NCBI RefSeq assembly: GCF_029269835.1 | Contig: NZ_JARJBB010000001.1 | Location: forward strand, 186,001-250,000 | Direction: 5' to 3' | DNA from: Streptomyces tropicalis | Lineage (GTDB): Bacteria; Actinomycetota; Actinomycetes; Streptomycetales; Streptomycetaceae | Length of the DNA: 64,000 nucleotides | Program-made: the position numbers and the translations under genes | Shown here: one piece after another, positions 47,937 to 56,738 of the stretch | How the letters are laid out: each line of letters begins with the position of its first letter | Position numbering within the stretch: position 1 is the stretch's first letter | Notes under the pieces: generated by a model | What the model was told of the DNA's origin: nothing | Seen by the model: the letters and a program-made list of their open reading frames with translations, nothing else | Databases searched by the model: none

Positions 47937-49298
47937 CTACAGCACCGGCAGGTTCTTCCGGAGCTCGAAGGCGGTGACCTCGGAGCGGTACTCCTCCCAC
48001 TCGCTCTTCTTGTTGCGCAGGAAGAAGTCGAAGACGTGCTCGCCGAGGGTCTCGGCGACCAGGTCGCTGCGCTGCATCAGGGCCAGCGCCTCGCCGAGGT
48101 TCTGCGGGAGGGGCTCGATGCCGAGGGCGCGGCGCTCGGCGTCGGAGAGCGCCCAGACGTCGTCCTCGGCGCCCGGCGGGAGCTCGTAGCCCTCCTCGAT
48201 GCCCTTCAGGCCGGCGGCCAGGAGGAGGGCGTAGGCCAGGTACGGGTTGGCGCCGGAGTCCAGGGAGCGGACCTCCACGCGCGCGGAGCCCGTCTTGCCG
48301 GGCTTGTACATGGGGACGCGGACCAGGGCGGACCGGTTGTTGTGGCCCCAGCAGATGTAGGAGGGGGCCTCGCCGCCCGCGCCCGCGGTGCGCTCGGAGC
48401 CGCCCCAGATGCGCTTGTAGGAGTTCACCCACTGGTTGGTGACCGCGGAGATCTCCGCCGCGTGCCGCAGCAGGCCCGCGATGAAGGAGCGGCCGACCTT
48501 GGAGAGCTGGTACTCGGCGCCGGACTCGTAGAACGCGTTGCGGTCGCCCTCGAACAGGGAGAGGTGGGTGTGCATGCCGCTGCCGGGGAACTCCGAGAAC
48601 GGCTTCGGCATGAAGGTCGCCTGGACACCCTGCTCCAGCGCCACCTGCTTCATGACCAGGCGGAACGTCATGACGTTGTCCGCGGTGGAGAGCGCGTCGG
48701 CGTAGCGCAGGTCGATCTCCTGCTGGCCGGGGGCGCCCTCGTGGTGGGAGAACTCCACCGAGATGCCCATCGACTCCAGCATGGTGATGGCCTGGCGGCG
48801 GAAGTCCATGCCCACGTTCTGCGGGGTGTGGTCGAAGTAGCCGGAGTTGTCGGCGGGGGTGGGGCGGGAGCCGTCAAGGGGGCGGTCCTTCAGCAGGTAG
48901 AACTCGATCTCGGGGTGGGTGTAGAAGGTGAAGCCCAGGTCGGAGGTCTTGGCGAGGGCGCGCTTGAGGACGTAGCGCGGGTCGGCGAAGGACGGGGAGC
49001 CGTCCGGCATGAGGATGTCGCAGAACATGCGGGCGGTGCCGGGGGCCTCGGCGCGCCAGGGCAGGATCTGGAAGGTGGACGGGTCGGGCTTGGCGATCAT
49101 GTCCGACTCGTAGACCCGCGCGAAGCCCTCGATGGCGGAGCCGTCGAAGCCGATGCCCTCGTCGAACGCCTGTTCAAGCTCGGCGGGAGCCACGGCCACG
49201 GACTTGAGGAAGCCCAGCACGTCGGTGAACCACAGGCGCACGAACCGGATGTCGCGCTCCTCCAACGTACGGAGCACGAACTCCTGCTGCTTGTCCAT
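47937..49298 (-). CDS. glnA2: Glutamine synthetase-like gamma-glutamylpolyamine synthetase GlnA2
   Basis: A 453-residue GS-fold enzyme with FDGSAIEGFARV, KPFSEFPGSGMHTHLS and NNRSALVRVP, so it has a working ATP/glutamate site. The adenylylation tyrosine is missing: the segment reads DDVWALSDAERRAL, with tryptophan where GlnA has Tyr397. It closely matches S. coelicolor GlnA2 (SCO2241), which glutamylates polyamines for their breakdown rather than making glutamine. ATG 49298 is used; an upstream in-frame start at 49313 overlaps the ribosome site. It stands alone, divergent from the flavohaemoglobin gene, and has no GlnR box. Confidence 0.9.
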   Translation of the reverse strand: MDKQQEFVLRTLEERDIRFVRLWFTDVLGFLKSVAVAPAELEQAFDEGIGFDGSAIEGFARVYESDMIAKPDPSTFQILPWRAEAPGTARMFCDILMPDGSPSFADPRYVLKRALAKTSDLGFTFYTHPEIEFYLLKDRPLDGSRPTPADNSGYFDHTPQNVGMDFRRQAITMLESMGISVEFSHHEGAPGQQEIDLRYADALSTADNVMTFRLVMKQVALEQGVQATFMPKPFSEFPGSGMHTHLSLFEGDRNAFYESGAEYQLSKVGRSFIAGLLRHAAEISAVTNQWVNSYKRIWGGSERTAGAGGEAPSYICWGHNNRSALVRVPMYKPGKTGSARVEVRSLDSGANPYLAYALLLAAGLKGIEEGYELPPGAEDDVWALSDAERRALGIEPLPQNLGEALALMQRSDLVAETLGEHVFDFFLRNKKSEWEEYRSEVTAFELRKNLPVL

Positions 49299-49539
49299 CT
49301 TCCGCTTCCCCATCCTTGCTGGTCAGGCCGCCTTTCCCCGGTGCCACCGGAAGGCGGTCGGGCACCTGAGCATCCCACCACAACACCATTTCATGCGCGT
49401 TGCGGACCTGATTCGCCCGGCCGTCCCCGGCCTGAACGCGCCGCGTCCGGCGGGCGGACCGCTCCTAGCCCATCTTGCCTGTTCGCGGCGCCATCCGTCA
49501 GGGCCGATCCGGCGCGGTCCGCGGCGCCCCCGGCCACGT

Positions 49540-49562
49540 AATTTGCATCTCAGATGCAAGTT
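49540..49562 (+). promoter_or_regulatory. NsrR operator of the flavohaemoglobin gene
   Basis: AATTTGCATCT (49540-49550) and AGATGCAAGTT (49552-49562) form an 11-1-11 palindrome with a central C, matching the established Streptomyces NsrR site (ATGCAT-centred arms). It ends 43 bases before the hmp start, where it can block the promoter. Confidence 0.9.
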
Positions 49563-49605
49563 TCAATACCGTGCCGTCCAGTCGAGGCACGAGGAGTGTG
49601 TCCTG

Positions 49606-50859
49606 TTGCTGTCCCAACCGTCCGCGGCCGTCGTCCGCGCCACCCTGCCCGCCGTCACCGACGCCCTCGGCGAGATCACCGAGCGCTTCTACGCGGGCCT
49701 GTTCGCCGCCCGCCCCGACCTGCTGCGCGACCTCTTCAACCGGGGCAACCAGGCCTCGGGCACCCAGCGCCGGGCACTGGCCGGCGCCTTCGCCGCCTTC
49801 GCCGCACACCTGGTGGAGCACCCGGACCGGCGTCCCGCCGCGCTGCTGGGCCGCATCGCGCACAAGCACGCCTCCCTCGGGGTCGCCCCGGAGCAGTACG
49901 AGCTCGTCCGCCACCACCTCTTCGCCGCGATCGCCGACGTCCTCGGCGACGCGGTGACCCCCGCGGTGGCGGCGGCCTGGGACGAGGTCTACCGGCTGAT
50001 GGCCGACGCGCTGACCGCGGCCGAGCGGGGGCTGTACGAGCAGGGCGGCGGCGCAGGCCGGCGGGACTGGGAGGTCGCCGAGCGGGTCACCGAGACGTCC
50101 GACGTGGTCTCCTTCCTGCTCCGCCCGGCCGACGGCGGCCCGGTGACCCCGTACCGGGCGGGCCAGTACGTCTCCGTCCAGGTCGAACTCCCCGACGGCG
50201 CACGGCAGCTGCGCCAGTACAGCCTGTCCGGCGCACCGGACGCCGCGCTCCGCAGGATCACCGTGAAGCGAGTGCGCGGCGGGGACGGCACGCCCGGCGG
50301 GGAGGTCTCGGAGCACCTCCACGCGCGGGTGCAGGCGGGCGACGTCCTGCGGCTGTCGGAGCCGTACGGCGACGTCGTGCTCGACGCGGACGCGGACACC
50401 CCCGTGCTGCTCGCCTCCGCGGGCATCGGCGTCACCCCGGTGGTCGCGATGCTGGCGGAACTCGCCGGGACCGGCCACCGGGCGCCGGTGACCGTGCTGC
50501 ACGGCGACCGCTCCCCCGCCGACCACGCCCTGCGTGCCGAGCACGAGGCGTACGCGGCCGGTCTTCCCCGGGCGGACGTGCACTTCTTCTACGGGCGGGA
50601 CGCCGGGCCCGGCGCCCGGACCGGACGGGCCGGCCTCGACGGCGTCGCCCTCCACCCGGGCACCCGGGCGTACCTGTGCGGGCCCCTGCCCTTCATGCGG
50701 GAACTGCGGGACGGGCTGATCGCGCGGGGCGTGGCCGCGGCGGACGTGCGCTACGAGGTGTTCGGGCCGGACCTGTGGCTCGCCGGCGAGGACGCACCAC
50801 CCGCTCCCGCCTCCCACCCCGGCGCCGAGCGCTCCGGGGTCGCGGTCGCCGCGGGGTGA
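49606..50859 (+). CDS. hmp: Flavohaemoglobin (nitric oxide dioxygenase)
   Basis: A 417-residue enzyme that oxidises nitric oxide to nitrate. The globin domain covers residues 1-140, with HKHASLGVAPEQY holding the proximal histidine. The FAD domain follows, with RQYSLSG, and the NAD domain, with SAGIGVTP and CGPLPFM. The start is TTG 49606: GAGGAG lies nine bases upstream and LLSQPSAAVVRATLP is the conserved beginning. An NsrR palindrome lies upstream and nsrR is the next gene, convergent, as a stand-alone detoxification module. Confidence 0.94.
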   Translation: MLSQPSAAVVRATLPAVTDALGEITERFYAGLFAARPDLLRDLFNRGNQASGTQRRALAGAFAAFAAHLVEHPDRRPAALLGRIAHKHASLGVAPEQYELVRHHLFAAIADVLGDAVTPAVAAAWDEVYRLMADALTAAERGLYEQGGGAGRRDWEVAERVTETSDVVSFLLRPADGGPVTPYRAGQYVSVQVELPDGARQLRQYSLSGAPDAALRRITVKRVRGGDGTPGGEVSEHLHARVQAGDVLRLSEPYGDVVLDADADTPVLLASAGIGVTPVVAMLAELAGTGHRAPVTVLHGDRSPADHALRAEHEAYAAGLPRADVHFFYGRDAGPGARTGRAGLDGVALHPGTRAYLCGPLPFMRELRDGLIARGVAAADVRYEVFGPDLWLAGEDAPPAPASHPGAERSGVAVAAG

Positions 50860-51006
50860 ACGGGGAGGCCGGAGGCGGGGCCCGCCCGCACCGGCCCCGG
50901 GTGGACGCCGCCCCGCGGAGAAGGCACCCCGGGGGGAGGCGCCCGGGAGGCGGCGCCCCGGGTGGACGCCACGGCGGCGGCGCACGGCGAGGTCCCACGG
51001 AGGCGG

Positions 51007-51042
51007 CGCGCCCGGTGTGCGCCGCGCCGCACACCGGGCGCG
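51007..51042. terminator. Bidirectional terminator between hmp and nsrR
   Basis: CGCGCCCGGTGTGCG (51007-51021) pairs with CGCACACCGGGCGCG (51028-51042), 15 bp, six-base loop. A second 8-bp hairpin (51064-51071 with 51078-51085) lies directly after the nsrR stop. The same spacer has a direct repeat CCCCGGGTGGACGCC (about 50895 and 50957). Confidence 0.8.
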
Positions 51043-51087
51043 GGCGAGGGGGCGGCGGCGCCGGCCGGGCCGTCGGCGGCCCGGCGT

Positions 51088-51561
51088 TCAGGGCCGGCGT
51101 TCGCCCGGCGGATCGGCGGACGGGGTACGGGACGCCGTCGGCAGGCCCAGCAGCAGGGGGCCGGTCGGGTCCGACACGACGTCCGCCACCGTCACCGGGT
51201 CCAGCGCGGCGAAGAACGCCTCCTGCGCCCGGCGCAGGGCGCCCCGCAGCCGGCAGCCGGTGTGCAGCGGGCAGGGCGTGGCACCCTCGCAGTCGACGAC
51301 GTCGCCGTCCCCCTCGTAGGCGCGCACCAGGGCGCCGACCGACGCGGTGCGTCCCTGCTCGGTGAGCGACAGCCCGCCGCCCCGTCCGCGCCGGGCGGTG
51401 AGCAGACCCCGGTGCGTGAGGTCGGCGACGACCTTCGCGGCGTGCGTGTACGGCACGTCCATGTCCTCCGCGACCTCACGGGTCGTGGGGGTGGACCCGC
51501 CGGCGACGGCGAGCCGCATCAGGACGCGCAACGCCAGGTCGGTGGAGCGCAGCAGCCGCAT
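51088..51561 (-). CDS. nsrR: Rrf2-family nitric-oxide-sensing repressor NsrR
   Basis: A 157-residue Rrf2 regulator. The winged helix is TREVAEDMDVPYTHAAKVVADLTHRGLL, with GRGGGLSL in the wing. Three cysteines at residues 91, 97 and 103 have the C-x5-C-x5-C spacing that holds the [4Fe-4S] cluster of S. coelicolor NsrR (Cys93, 99, 105). The cluster loses its form on contact with nitric oxide and repression is released. The target is the hmp operator at 49540-49562. ATG 51561. The neighbouring hmp confirms the assignment over IscR or RirA. Confidence 0.93.
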   Translation of the reverse strand: MRLLRSTDLALRVLMRLAVAGGSTPTTREVAEDMDVPYTHAAKVVADLTHRGLLTARRGRGGGLSLTEQGRTASVGALVRAYEGDGDVVDCEGATPCPLHTGCRLRGALRRAQEAFFAALDPVTVADVVSDPTGPLLLGLPTASRTPSADPPGERRP

Positions 51562-51746
51562 GCGGCCACCTTAGGCAACGCATATCCCTGCTCCAAATGT
51601 TCGACTCCCGCTGCGGAGTGCGGGCCGCGGCACGGGGGCGGACGGAAGCACGGCGGCTCGCGTGTACTTCCTGTGCCCCTACCGCGTAAGGGGCCCGGCA
51701 GCCCACTACGATCAGCGCACCCGTCCCTTGACCCGAAGGACTTGCC

Positions 51747-52457
51747 ATGGGTTCCGCCCCCACGACCGGCGCCGACCACCGCAAGGCGCACATAGAGGAG
51801 ATGCGCCGGGCCGAGCGCTCCCGGCAGCGCCGCAACCGGATCCTCGCCGTCGTGGCGAGCGCCGTCGTCGTGGCCGGCCTGGCGGTCGGCGGGGTGGCGC
51901 TGGTGCACGCGCAGTCCGGCGGCACGAAGGACACCGCGAGCGACGGAAAGGGCTCCGCGCACTCCGGCGGGTCGGCCGCTCCGGGCAACTCCGGGGACTC
52001 GGGGCACTTCGTGACCGGCAAGGACGGCGTGCGCACCTGGCAGGGGACCCTGGCCCGGACCCACGTCACCACTCCGGTCACGTACCCGATGCAGCCGCCG
52101 GTCGGCGGCAACCACAACCCGGTCTGGCTGAACTGCAACGGCGACGTCTACACGCAGCCGGTGAAGAACGAGAACGCGGTGCACGCCCTGGAGCACGGCG
52201 CGGTCTGGGTGACCTACACGGGCAAGGCGGCCACGTCCGACGTGGCGGCGCTCGCGGCCAAGGTCAGGAAGACGCCGTACACGCTGATGAGCCCCTTCCC
52301 GGGGCAGGCCGCGCCGCTGATGCTGTCGGCGTGGGGGCACCAGCTCACCGTGCGGAGCGCGGCCGACCCGGCGGTCGACCGGTTCTTCGCCACCTATGTG
52401 CAGGGCGCCCAGACGCCCGAGCCGGGCGCCTCGTGCACCGGCGGGATGATGCGGTGA
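51747..52457 (+). CDS. DUF3105 membrane-anchored protein
   Basis: A 236-residue protein. Its short charged cytoplasmic N-terminus and one helix at residues 32-55 (ILAVVASAVVVAGLAVGGVALVHA) are followed by a low-complexity Gly/Ser linker. The extracytoplasmic DUF3105 domain has conserved His/Asn/Cys positions (PPVGGNHNPVWLNCNGDVY, NAVHALEHGAVWVTY). Its role is unknown; the motifs suggest metal binding. Its stop overlaps the next start by four bases (GTGA), so it is translationally coupled to a DUF305 protein. Confidence 0.85.
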   Translation: MGSAPTTGADHRKAHIEEMRRAERSRQRRNRILAVVASAVVVAGLAVGGVALVHAQSGGTKDTASDGKGSAHSGGSAAPGNSGDSGHFVTGKDGVRTWQGTLARTHVTTPVTYPMQPPVGGNHNPVWLNCNGDVYTQPVKNENAVHALEHGAVWVTYTGKAATSDVAALAAKVRKTPYTLMSPFPGQAAPLMLSAWGHQLTVRSAADPAVDRFFATYVQGAQTPEPGASCTGGMMR

Positions 52458-53083
52458 GGCGCCACGCCGGCTGGATCGCCGGGACCGCCGCGGCCGCGCT
52501 CGTCGCGGCCGGGGCGATCACGTACGCCGTCGCCGAGGACGGCGGCGGCTCCCCCGCGCCCGTCACGCCCACCGCCGGCTCCGCGGACGCCGGGTTCGCC
52601 CGGGACATGGCGGTCCACCACCAGCAGGCGGTCGAGATGTCGTGGATCGTGCGCGACCGCACCCGGAACGCGGACGTGCGCCGTCTCGCCTACGACATCG
52701 CCCAGACGCAGGCCAACCAGCGCGGCATGCTGCTCGGCTGGCTGGACCTGTGGGAGCTGCCGAAGGTGTCGGCGGACCCGCCGATGACCTGGATGGGCAT
52801 GGGCGGCATGGCCTCCGGCAAGGACGGCGCGCTGATGCCGGGCATGGCGACGAACACCGAGATGAAGAAGCTCGGGACGCTCAGCGGACGGCAGGCCGAG
52901 GTCTTCTACCTGCAGTTGATGACGGACCACCACAAGGGCGGCATCCACATGGCCGAGGGGTGCGTGGCCAAGTGCACCGTCGGGGTGGAGAAGCGGCTCG
53001 CGCAGGGGATGGTGGACGCGCAGCAGTCGGAGATCCAGCTGATGGCCGGGATGCTCAAGGAGCGCGGGGCGAAGCCGCGGTGA
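52454..53083 (+). CDS. DUF305 protein, exported
   Basis: A 209-residue protein. The N-terminal signal anchor (WIAGTAAAALVAAGAITYA) precedes a four-helix DUF305 domain with two HH motifs (DMAVHHQQAVEM and MTDHHKGGIHMAEGC) and methionine-rich loops (MTWMGMGGMASGKDGALMPGMA). The paired histidines and methionines resemble copper-binding proteins of this family. The GTG at 52454 overlaps the DUF3105 stop. The coupled pair is common in actinobacteria and is probably an extracytoplasmic metal-handling unit; that role is inferred. Confidence 0.86.
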   Translation: MRRHAGWIAGTAAAALVAAGAITYAVAEDGGGSPAPVTPTAGSADAGFARDMAVHHQQAVEMSWIVRDRTRNADVRRLAYDIAQTQANQRGMLLGWLDLWELPKVSADPPMTWMGMGGMASGKDGALMPGMATNTEMKKLGTLSGRQAEVFYLQLMTDHHKGGIHMAEGCVAKCTVGVEKRLAQGMVDAQQSEIQLMAGMLKERGAKPR

Positions 53084-53093
53084 GCGCGCCGGG

Positions 53094-53495
53094 TCAGCCG
53101 GCGGCCCGGCGCCGGCGGACGAGGACCCGGAAGAGAAGCAGGCCGGCGGCGCACAGCAGCAGGCCCGCTGCCAGGAAGGGCATCGGCGCGTAGGTGTCCG
53201 CGCAGGTCTGCCCGCCGGGCACCGCGTGGCACACGGTGCCCGGGCCGCCCCGGTTCAGGCCGGCGAGGAGGAAGAGCGGCAGCGCCGCCCCCGTGAGGGC
53301 CCCGGCGGCCGCGTGACGGCGACCGGCGCGCAGGAGGAGCAGGGTGCCCGCGGCGGCGAGGGCGATCAGGACGGGGCCCACCGACAGCAGCGCGGCCGTC
53401 CCGAGGACCAGGCAGGCGCCCACCGCGAGCCATCCCAGGAACAGGCCCCACTCGGCCCGGCGTTCACCCCGGGCCGCGGCGGTGTCGTACGCCAT
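53094..53495 (-). CDS. Small multi-pass membrane protein (133 aa)
   Basis: A 133-residue protein with four predicted helices (GLFLGWLAVGACLVLGTAALL; VLIALAAAGTLLLLRAG; ALTGAALPLFLLAGL; FLAAGLLLCAAGLLLFRVLV), a cysteine pair in the third loop (GTVCHAVPGGQTCADTY) and a basic tail. ATG 53495 follows GGGGGAGG. I do not recognise a family. It is convergent with the DUF305 gene, only ten bases from it. Confidence 0.75.
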   Translation of the reverse strand: MAYDTAAARGERRAEWGLFLGWLAVGACLVLGTAALLSVGPVLIALAAAGTLLLLRAGRRHAAAGALTGAALPLFLLAGLNRGGPGTVCHAVPGGQTCADTYAPMPFLAAGLLLCAAGLLLFRVLVRRRRAAG

Positions 53496-53898
53496 GGCAC
53501 CTCCCCCTTCACGGGACGGTGACGCCCGGTCCGGCGGCTTCCGGCCCCGACTCAGCGTACGCCCGCGGCCGGGTGGAGCAGGAGTCCGCGGCCGCACGCC
53601 TCCGGTCGGCCCGACCTCCGCACGCCCGCACGCACAACACCCGGTGCACACACCCGTTCACGAGTGGCACACGCATACGCACGCCACACCACCCCCGGAC
53701 GAAACCCTCAAATCGCCCTGGATGAACGTTCCTTGGCGTTCTCTTGACCTTCGCGTTCCCCTGGCATGAACGGTTCATCGGGAAGAGTGACCCCATCGTG
53801 TGATCCCTTCGCGAGCCGAACCGCCGCGGCCCTGCGCGGACCACATCGATGACCAACCACTCATTGCGTTACATGCGATCCGCATCGCAGGGGGTTCT
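53496..53898. promoter_or_regulatory. Intergenic region with a 13-bp palindrome before the S53 protease
   Basis: No gene is seen in these 400 bases. ATGAAC (53766-53771) and GTTCAT (53773-53778) form a perfect palindrome around one G, and another ATGAAC lies near 53722. TTGACC near 53750 is a possible -35. The end of the region, nearest the start at 53899, is unusually A/T-rich. Probably the protease promoter and an operator. Confidence 0.5.
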
Positions 53899-55839
53899 AT
53901 GAGATCCAACCGCGCCACCGTGCGCGCCGGTGTCAGCATGGCGGCGACGCTGCCGATGCTCGCCGGTGCGCTGGCGCTCGGCATACCCGCGGCCCACGCC
54001 GCGGGCAACCCGGGCCGGAACGCGCTCGCGGGCACCAAGCCCGTGTGGGCCACGGCCAAGGCGGACAAGGGGGCGACGTCCGACAGCGCGCAGATCAACG
54101 CGCGTGTCTACCTGGCCGGCCGCGACGCCTCCGGCCTCGCCGCGTACGCCAGGGCAGTCTCCGACCCGTCCTCGGCCTCGTACGGCAAGTACCTGAACGC
54201 CAAGCAGGCACAGGCGCGTTACGGCGCCACCAAGGCCCAGGTGGCCGCGGTGAAGAGCTGGCTGAAGTCCTCGGGACTGAAGGTCACCGCCGTGACTGCG
54301 CACTACGTCGCCGTCTCCGGTGACGTGGCCGCCGCCGAGAAGGCGTTCGGCACCCAGCTGCACAACTTCGCCAAGGGTTCCGGCACCTACCGCGCGCCGT
54401 CCTCGGCGGCCACGGTGCCGGCCGGCCTCAAGGGCGCCGTCCTGACCGTCACCGGTCTGGACAACGCCCCGCACAAGGCGAACCACGACGACCAGCTGCC
54501 GCCCCCGGACGCCGTGTTCAAGAACTCCGGGCCGTTCTCCTCGTACTTCGGCTCGAAGATCGCGAGCACGCTGCCGGACGCGTACGGTCACAAGATCCCG
54601 TACGCCGTCGAGGGCTACACGGGCAAGCAGCTGCGGGCCGCCTACGGCGCCGGGACGTACACCGGCAAGGGCGTCCGGATCGCCATCACCGACGCGTACG
54701 CCTCGCCGACGATCGCCTTCGACGCGGCCACCTACGCGAAGAAGCACGGTGACGCGGCCTGGAAGACCGGCCAGCTGCGCCAGTCGCTGCCCAAGACGTA
54801 CACCAAGACCAAGGAGTGCGGGGCCGCCGGCTGGTACGGCGAGGAGACCCTCGACGTCGAGGCCGTGCACGCGGTCGCGCCGGCCGCCGACGTCACGTAC
54901 GTCGGTGCCGCGTCCTGCTACGACGACGACCTGCTCGACTCGCTCAGCAAGGTCGTCGACAACCACCTGGCCGACATCGTCTCCAACTCCTGGGGCGACA
55001 TCGAGGCCAGCCAGACGCCGGACCTCGCGGCCGCCTACGACCAGGTCTTCCAGTTCGGCGCGGTCGAGGGCATCGGCTTCTACTTCTCCTCCGGCGACAA
55101 CGGCGACGAGGTCGCCAACACCGGGACGAAGCAGGTCGACACCCCGGCCAACTCCGCCTGGGTGACGGCGGTCGGCGGCACCTCGCTGGCGGTCGGCAAG
55201 AACGACTCCTACATGTGGGAGACGGGCTGGGGCACCGACAAGGCCGCGCTGTCCTCGGACGGCAAGAGCTGGGTCAACTTCCCCGGTGCCTACACCTCCG
55301 GTGCCGGCGGTGGCACGAGCAGGACCGTGCCGCAGCCGTACTACCAGAAGGGCATCGTCCCGAACACGCTGGCCACGGCGAACAACGCCGCGGGCAACCG
55401 CGTGGTCCCGGACATCTCGGCGATCGCCGACCCGAACACCGGCTTCAAGGTCGGCCAGACGCAGACCTTCCCGGACGGGTCGCAGCAGTACAGCGAGTAC
55501 CGCATCGGCGGCACCTCGCTGGCCGCGCCGGTCATCGCCGCCGTCCAGGCCCTCGCCCAGGAGGCGAAGGGCGGCAAGGCGATCGGCTTCGCCAACCCGT
55601 CGATCTACGCCAAGTACGGCTCGAAGCTGTACCACGACGTGACGGACACCCCCACGGGTTCCGAACTCGCCGTGGCGCGCGTGGACTTCGTCAACGGCAT
55701 GGACGCCTCCGGCGGTCTGAGCACCTCCGTCCGCAGCCTCGGCAAGGACAGCTCGCTCAAGGCCGTCAAGGGCTACGACGACGTCACCGGCGTGGGTACG
55801 CCCGCGAACGGCTACGTCGACTCCTACCGTCGCCACTGA
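53899..55839 (+). CDS. Secreted S53 family (sedolisin/kumamolisin) protease
   Basis: A 646-residue exported serine-carboxyl protease. The signal peptide ends near residue 36 (GIPAAHAAG). The pro-kumamolisin activation domain covers about residues 60-200 (YGKYLNAKQAQARYGATKAQVAAVKSWLKSSGL). In the catalytic domain the glutamate and aspartate lie in EETLDVEAVHAVAP, the oxyanion aspartate in SNSWGD and the nucleophile serine in GGTSLAAPV. The C-terminal end carries the calcium-site pattern (DDVTGVGTPANGY). ATG 53899 follows AGGGGG. Expected to be an acid-active protease released outside the cell. Confidence 0.93.
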   Translation: MRSNRATVRAGVSMAATLPMLAGALALGIPAAHAAGNPGRNALAGTKPVWATAKADKGATSDSAQINARVYLAGRDASGLAAYARAVSDPSSASYGKYLNAKQAQARYGATKAQVAAVKSWLKSSGLKVTAVTAHYVAVSGDVAAAEKAFGTQLHNFAKGSGTYRAPSSAATVPAGLKGAVLTVTGLDNAPHKANHDDQLPPPDAVFKNSGPFSSYFGSKIASTLPDAYGHKIPYAVEGYTGKQLRAAYGAGTYTGKGVRIAITDAYASPTIAFDAATYAKKHGDAAWKTGQLRQSLPKTYTKTKECGAAGWYGEETLDVEAVHAVAPAADVTYVGAASCYDDDLLDSLSKVVDNHLADIVSNSWGDIEASQTPDLAAAYDQVFQFGAVEGIGFYFSSGDNGDEVANTGTKQVDTPANSAWVTAVGGTSLAVGKNDSYMWETGWGTDKAALSSDGKSWVNFPGAYTSGAGGGTSRTVPQPYYQKGIVPNTLATANNAAGNRVVPDISAIADPNTGFKVGQTQTFPDGSQQYSEYRIGGTSLAAPVIAAVQALAQEAKGGKAIGFANPSIYAKYGSKLYHDVTDTPTGSELAVARVDFVNGMDASGGLSTSVRSLGKDSSLKAVKGYDDVTGVGTPANGYVDSYRRH

Positions 55840-55853
55840 CACCTGTCAGCGGT

Positions 55854-56738
55854 TCAACGGCCCTGCGCCCGCTCCTCGTTCACGAGGGGCGGGCGCACCC
55901 CTGTGCGGAGCACCGCGTCGGCGACGTCCTCCGGGCGGTCCAGCATGACCAGGTGCCCGGCGGGTGCGCTGACCCGCAGGACGCCACCCAGGCCGGCGGC
56001 GAGCGCGCGCTGGCGGGCGAGTCTCCGCTCGCGCAGGCGGGCGGGCCCGCGCGGGTCGTCGGCGGCGAGCACGGTGACGGGCAGCCCGGCCGGGAGCGCG
56101 GCCCGGCGGCGCAGGGCGGCCAGGGCGACGGCCTGGTCGGTGTAGGTGGCGTTCTCCGCCAGCGCCGCGCGCACCCAGCGGCTGGTGGAGTAGGCGCGCC
56201 GGACCGCGCCGTCCGGAGCCGGTTCGCCGCCGCCGATCCGGGCCGCGCACACCACGGCCCGCCGCAGCGGCGGCCCGGCCACACGGGGCAGCCCGGTGGC
56301 GCTCGCCACCGCCGCGCACGCCCGGGTGGCGGCGTCGCGGGCCGCCCGCGCCCGGCGCGGGCGGGGGTCCTCCTCCACGCTGCCGTCGACGAGGACGAGC
56401 CCGGCCGTGCGCGCCGGGAACAGGCGGGCGAAGGCCTCGGCGTGGAAACCTGCGAGGGAGTGCCCGACCACCGTGGCGGGCCCTTCCACGCCGAGCGAGC
56501 CGAGGACGGCCGCGATGCGGCGGGCCTCCCCGGCCAGCGTCGGCCAGGCCCGTGCGGCCCCGCTCAGGCCGAGCCCGGGGCGGTCGAAGCGGACGACGGT
56601 GCGGTGCGGCGCCAGCAGCCGGACGACCGGGTCCCAGTCGAACCAGCACAGCCCGAGGCCGGGGCTCAGCACGCACGGCGGGCCCGCGCCCTCCACGAGG
56701 ACGTGGTGGGCGACGCCGTCGATCCGCACGAAGGTCAC
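55854..56738 (-). CDS. Alpha/beta-fold hydrolase
   Basis: A 294-residue hydrolase. CVLSPGLGLCWFDW is the oxyanion region, RFDRPGLGLSG the next turn, VGHSLAGFHAEAF the nucleophile elbow (serine), the acid sits in VLAADDPRGP and the histidine in PAGHLVMLDRPE. The substrate is unknown. GTG 56738 follows GGGAG; the longer frame is unconserved. It runs convergent to the S53 protease with a 14-base gap. Confidence 0.83.
   Translation of the reverse strand: MTFVRIDGVAHHVLVEGAGPPCVLSPGLGLCWFDWDPVVRLLAPHRTVVRFDRPGLGLSGAARAWPTLAGEARRIAAVLGSLGVEGPATVVGHSLAGFHAEAFARLFPARTAGLVLVDGSVEEDPRPRRARAARDAATRACAAVASATGLPRVAGPPLRRAVVCAARIGGGEPAPDGAVRRAYSTSRWVRAALAENATYTDQAVALAALRRRAALPAGLPVTVLAADDPRGPARLRERRLARQRALAAGLGGVLRVSAPAGHLVMLDRPEDVADAVLRTGVRPPLVNEERAQGR

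Noticed and set aside
51580..51606. A second NsrR site in the nsrR promoter
   Set aside because: AACGCAT and AAATGTT lie in this stretch but the arms do not fit the 11-1-11 palindrome well enough to claim autoregulation.
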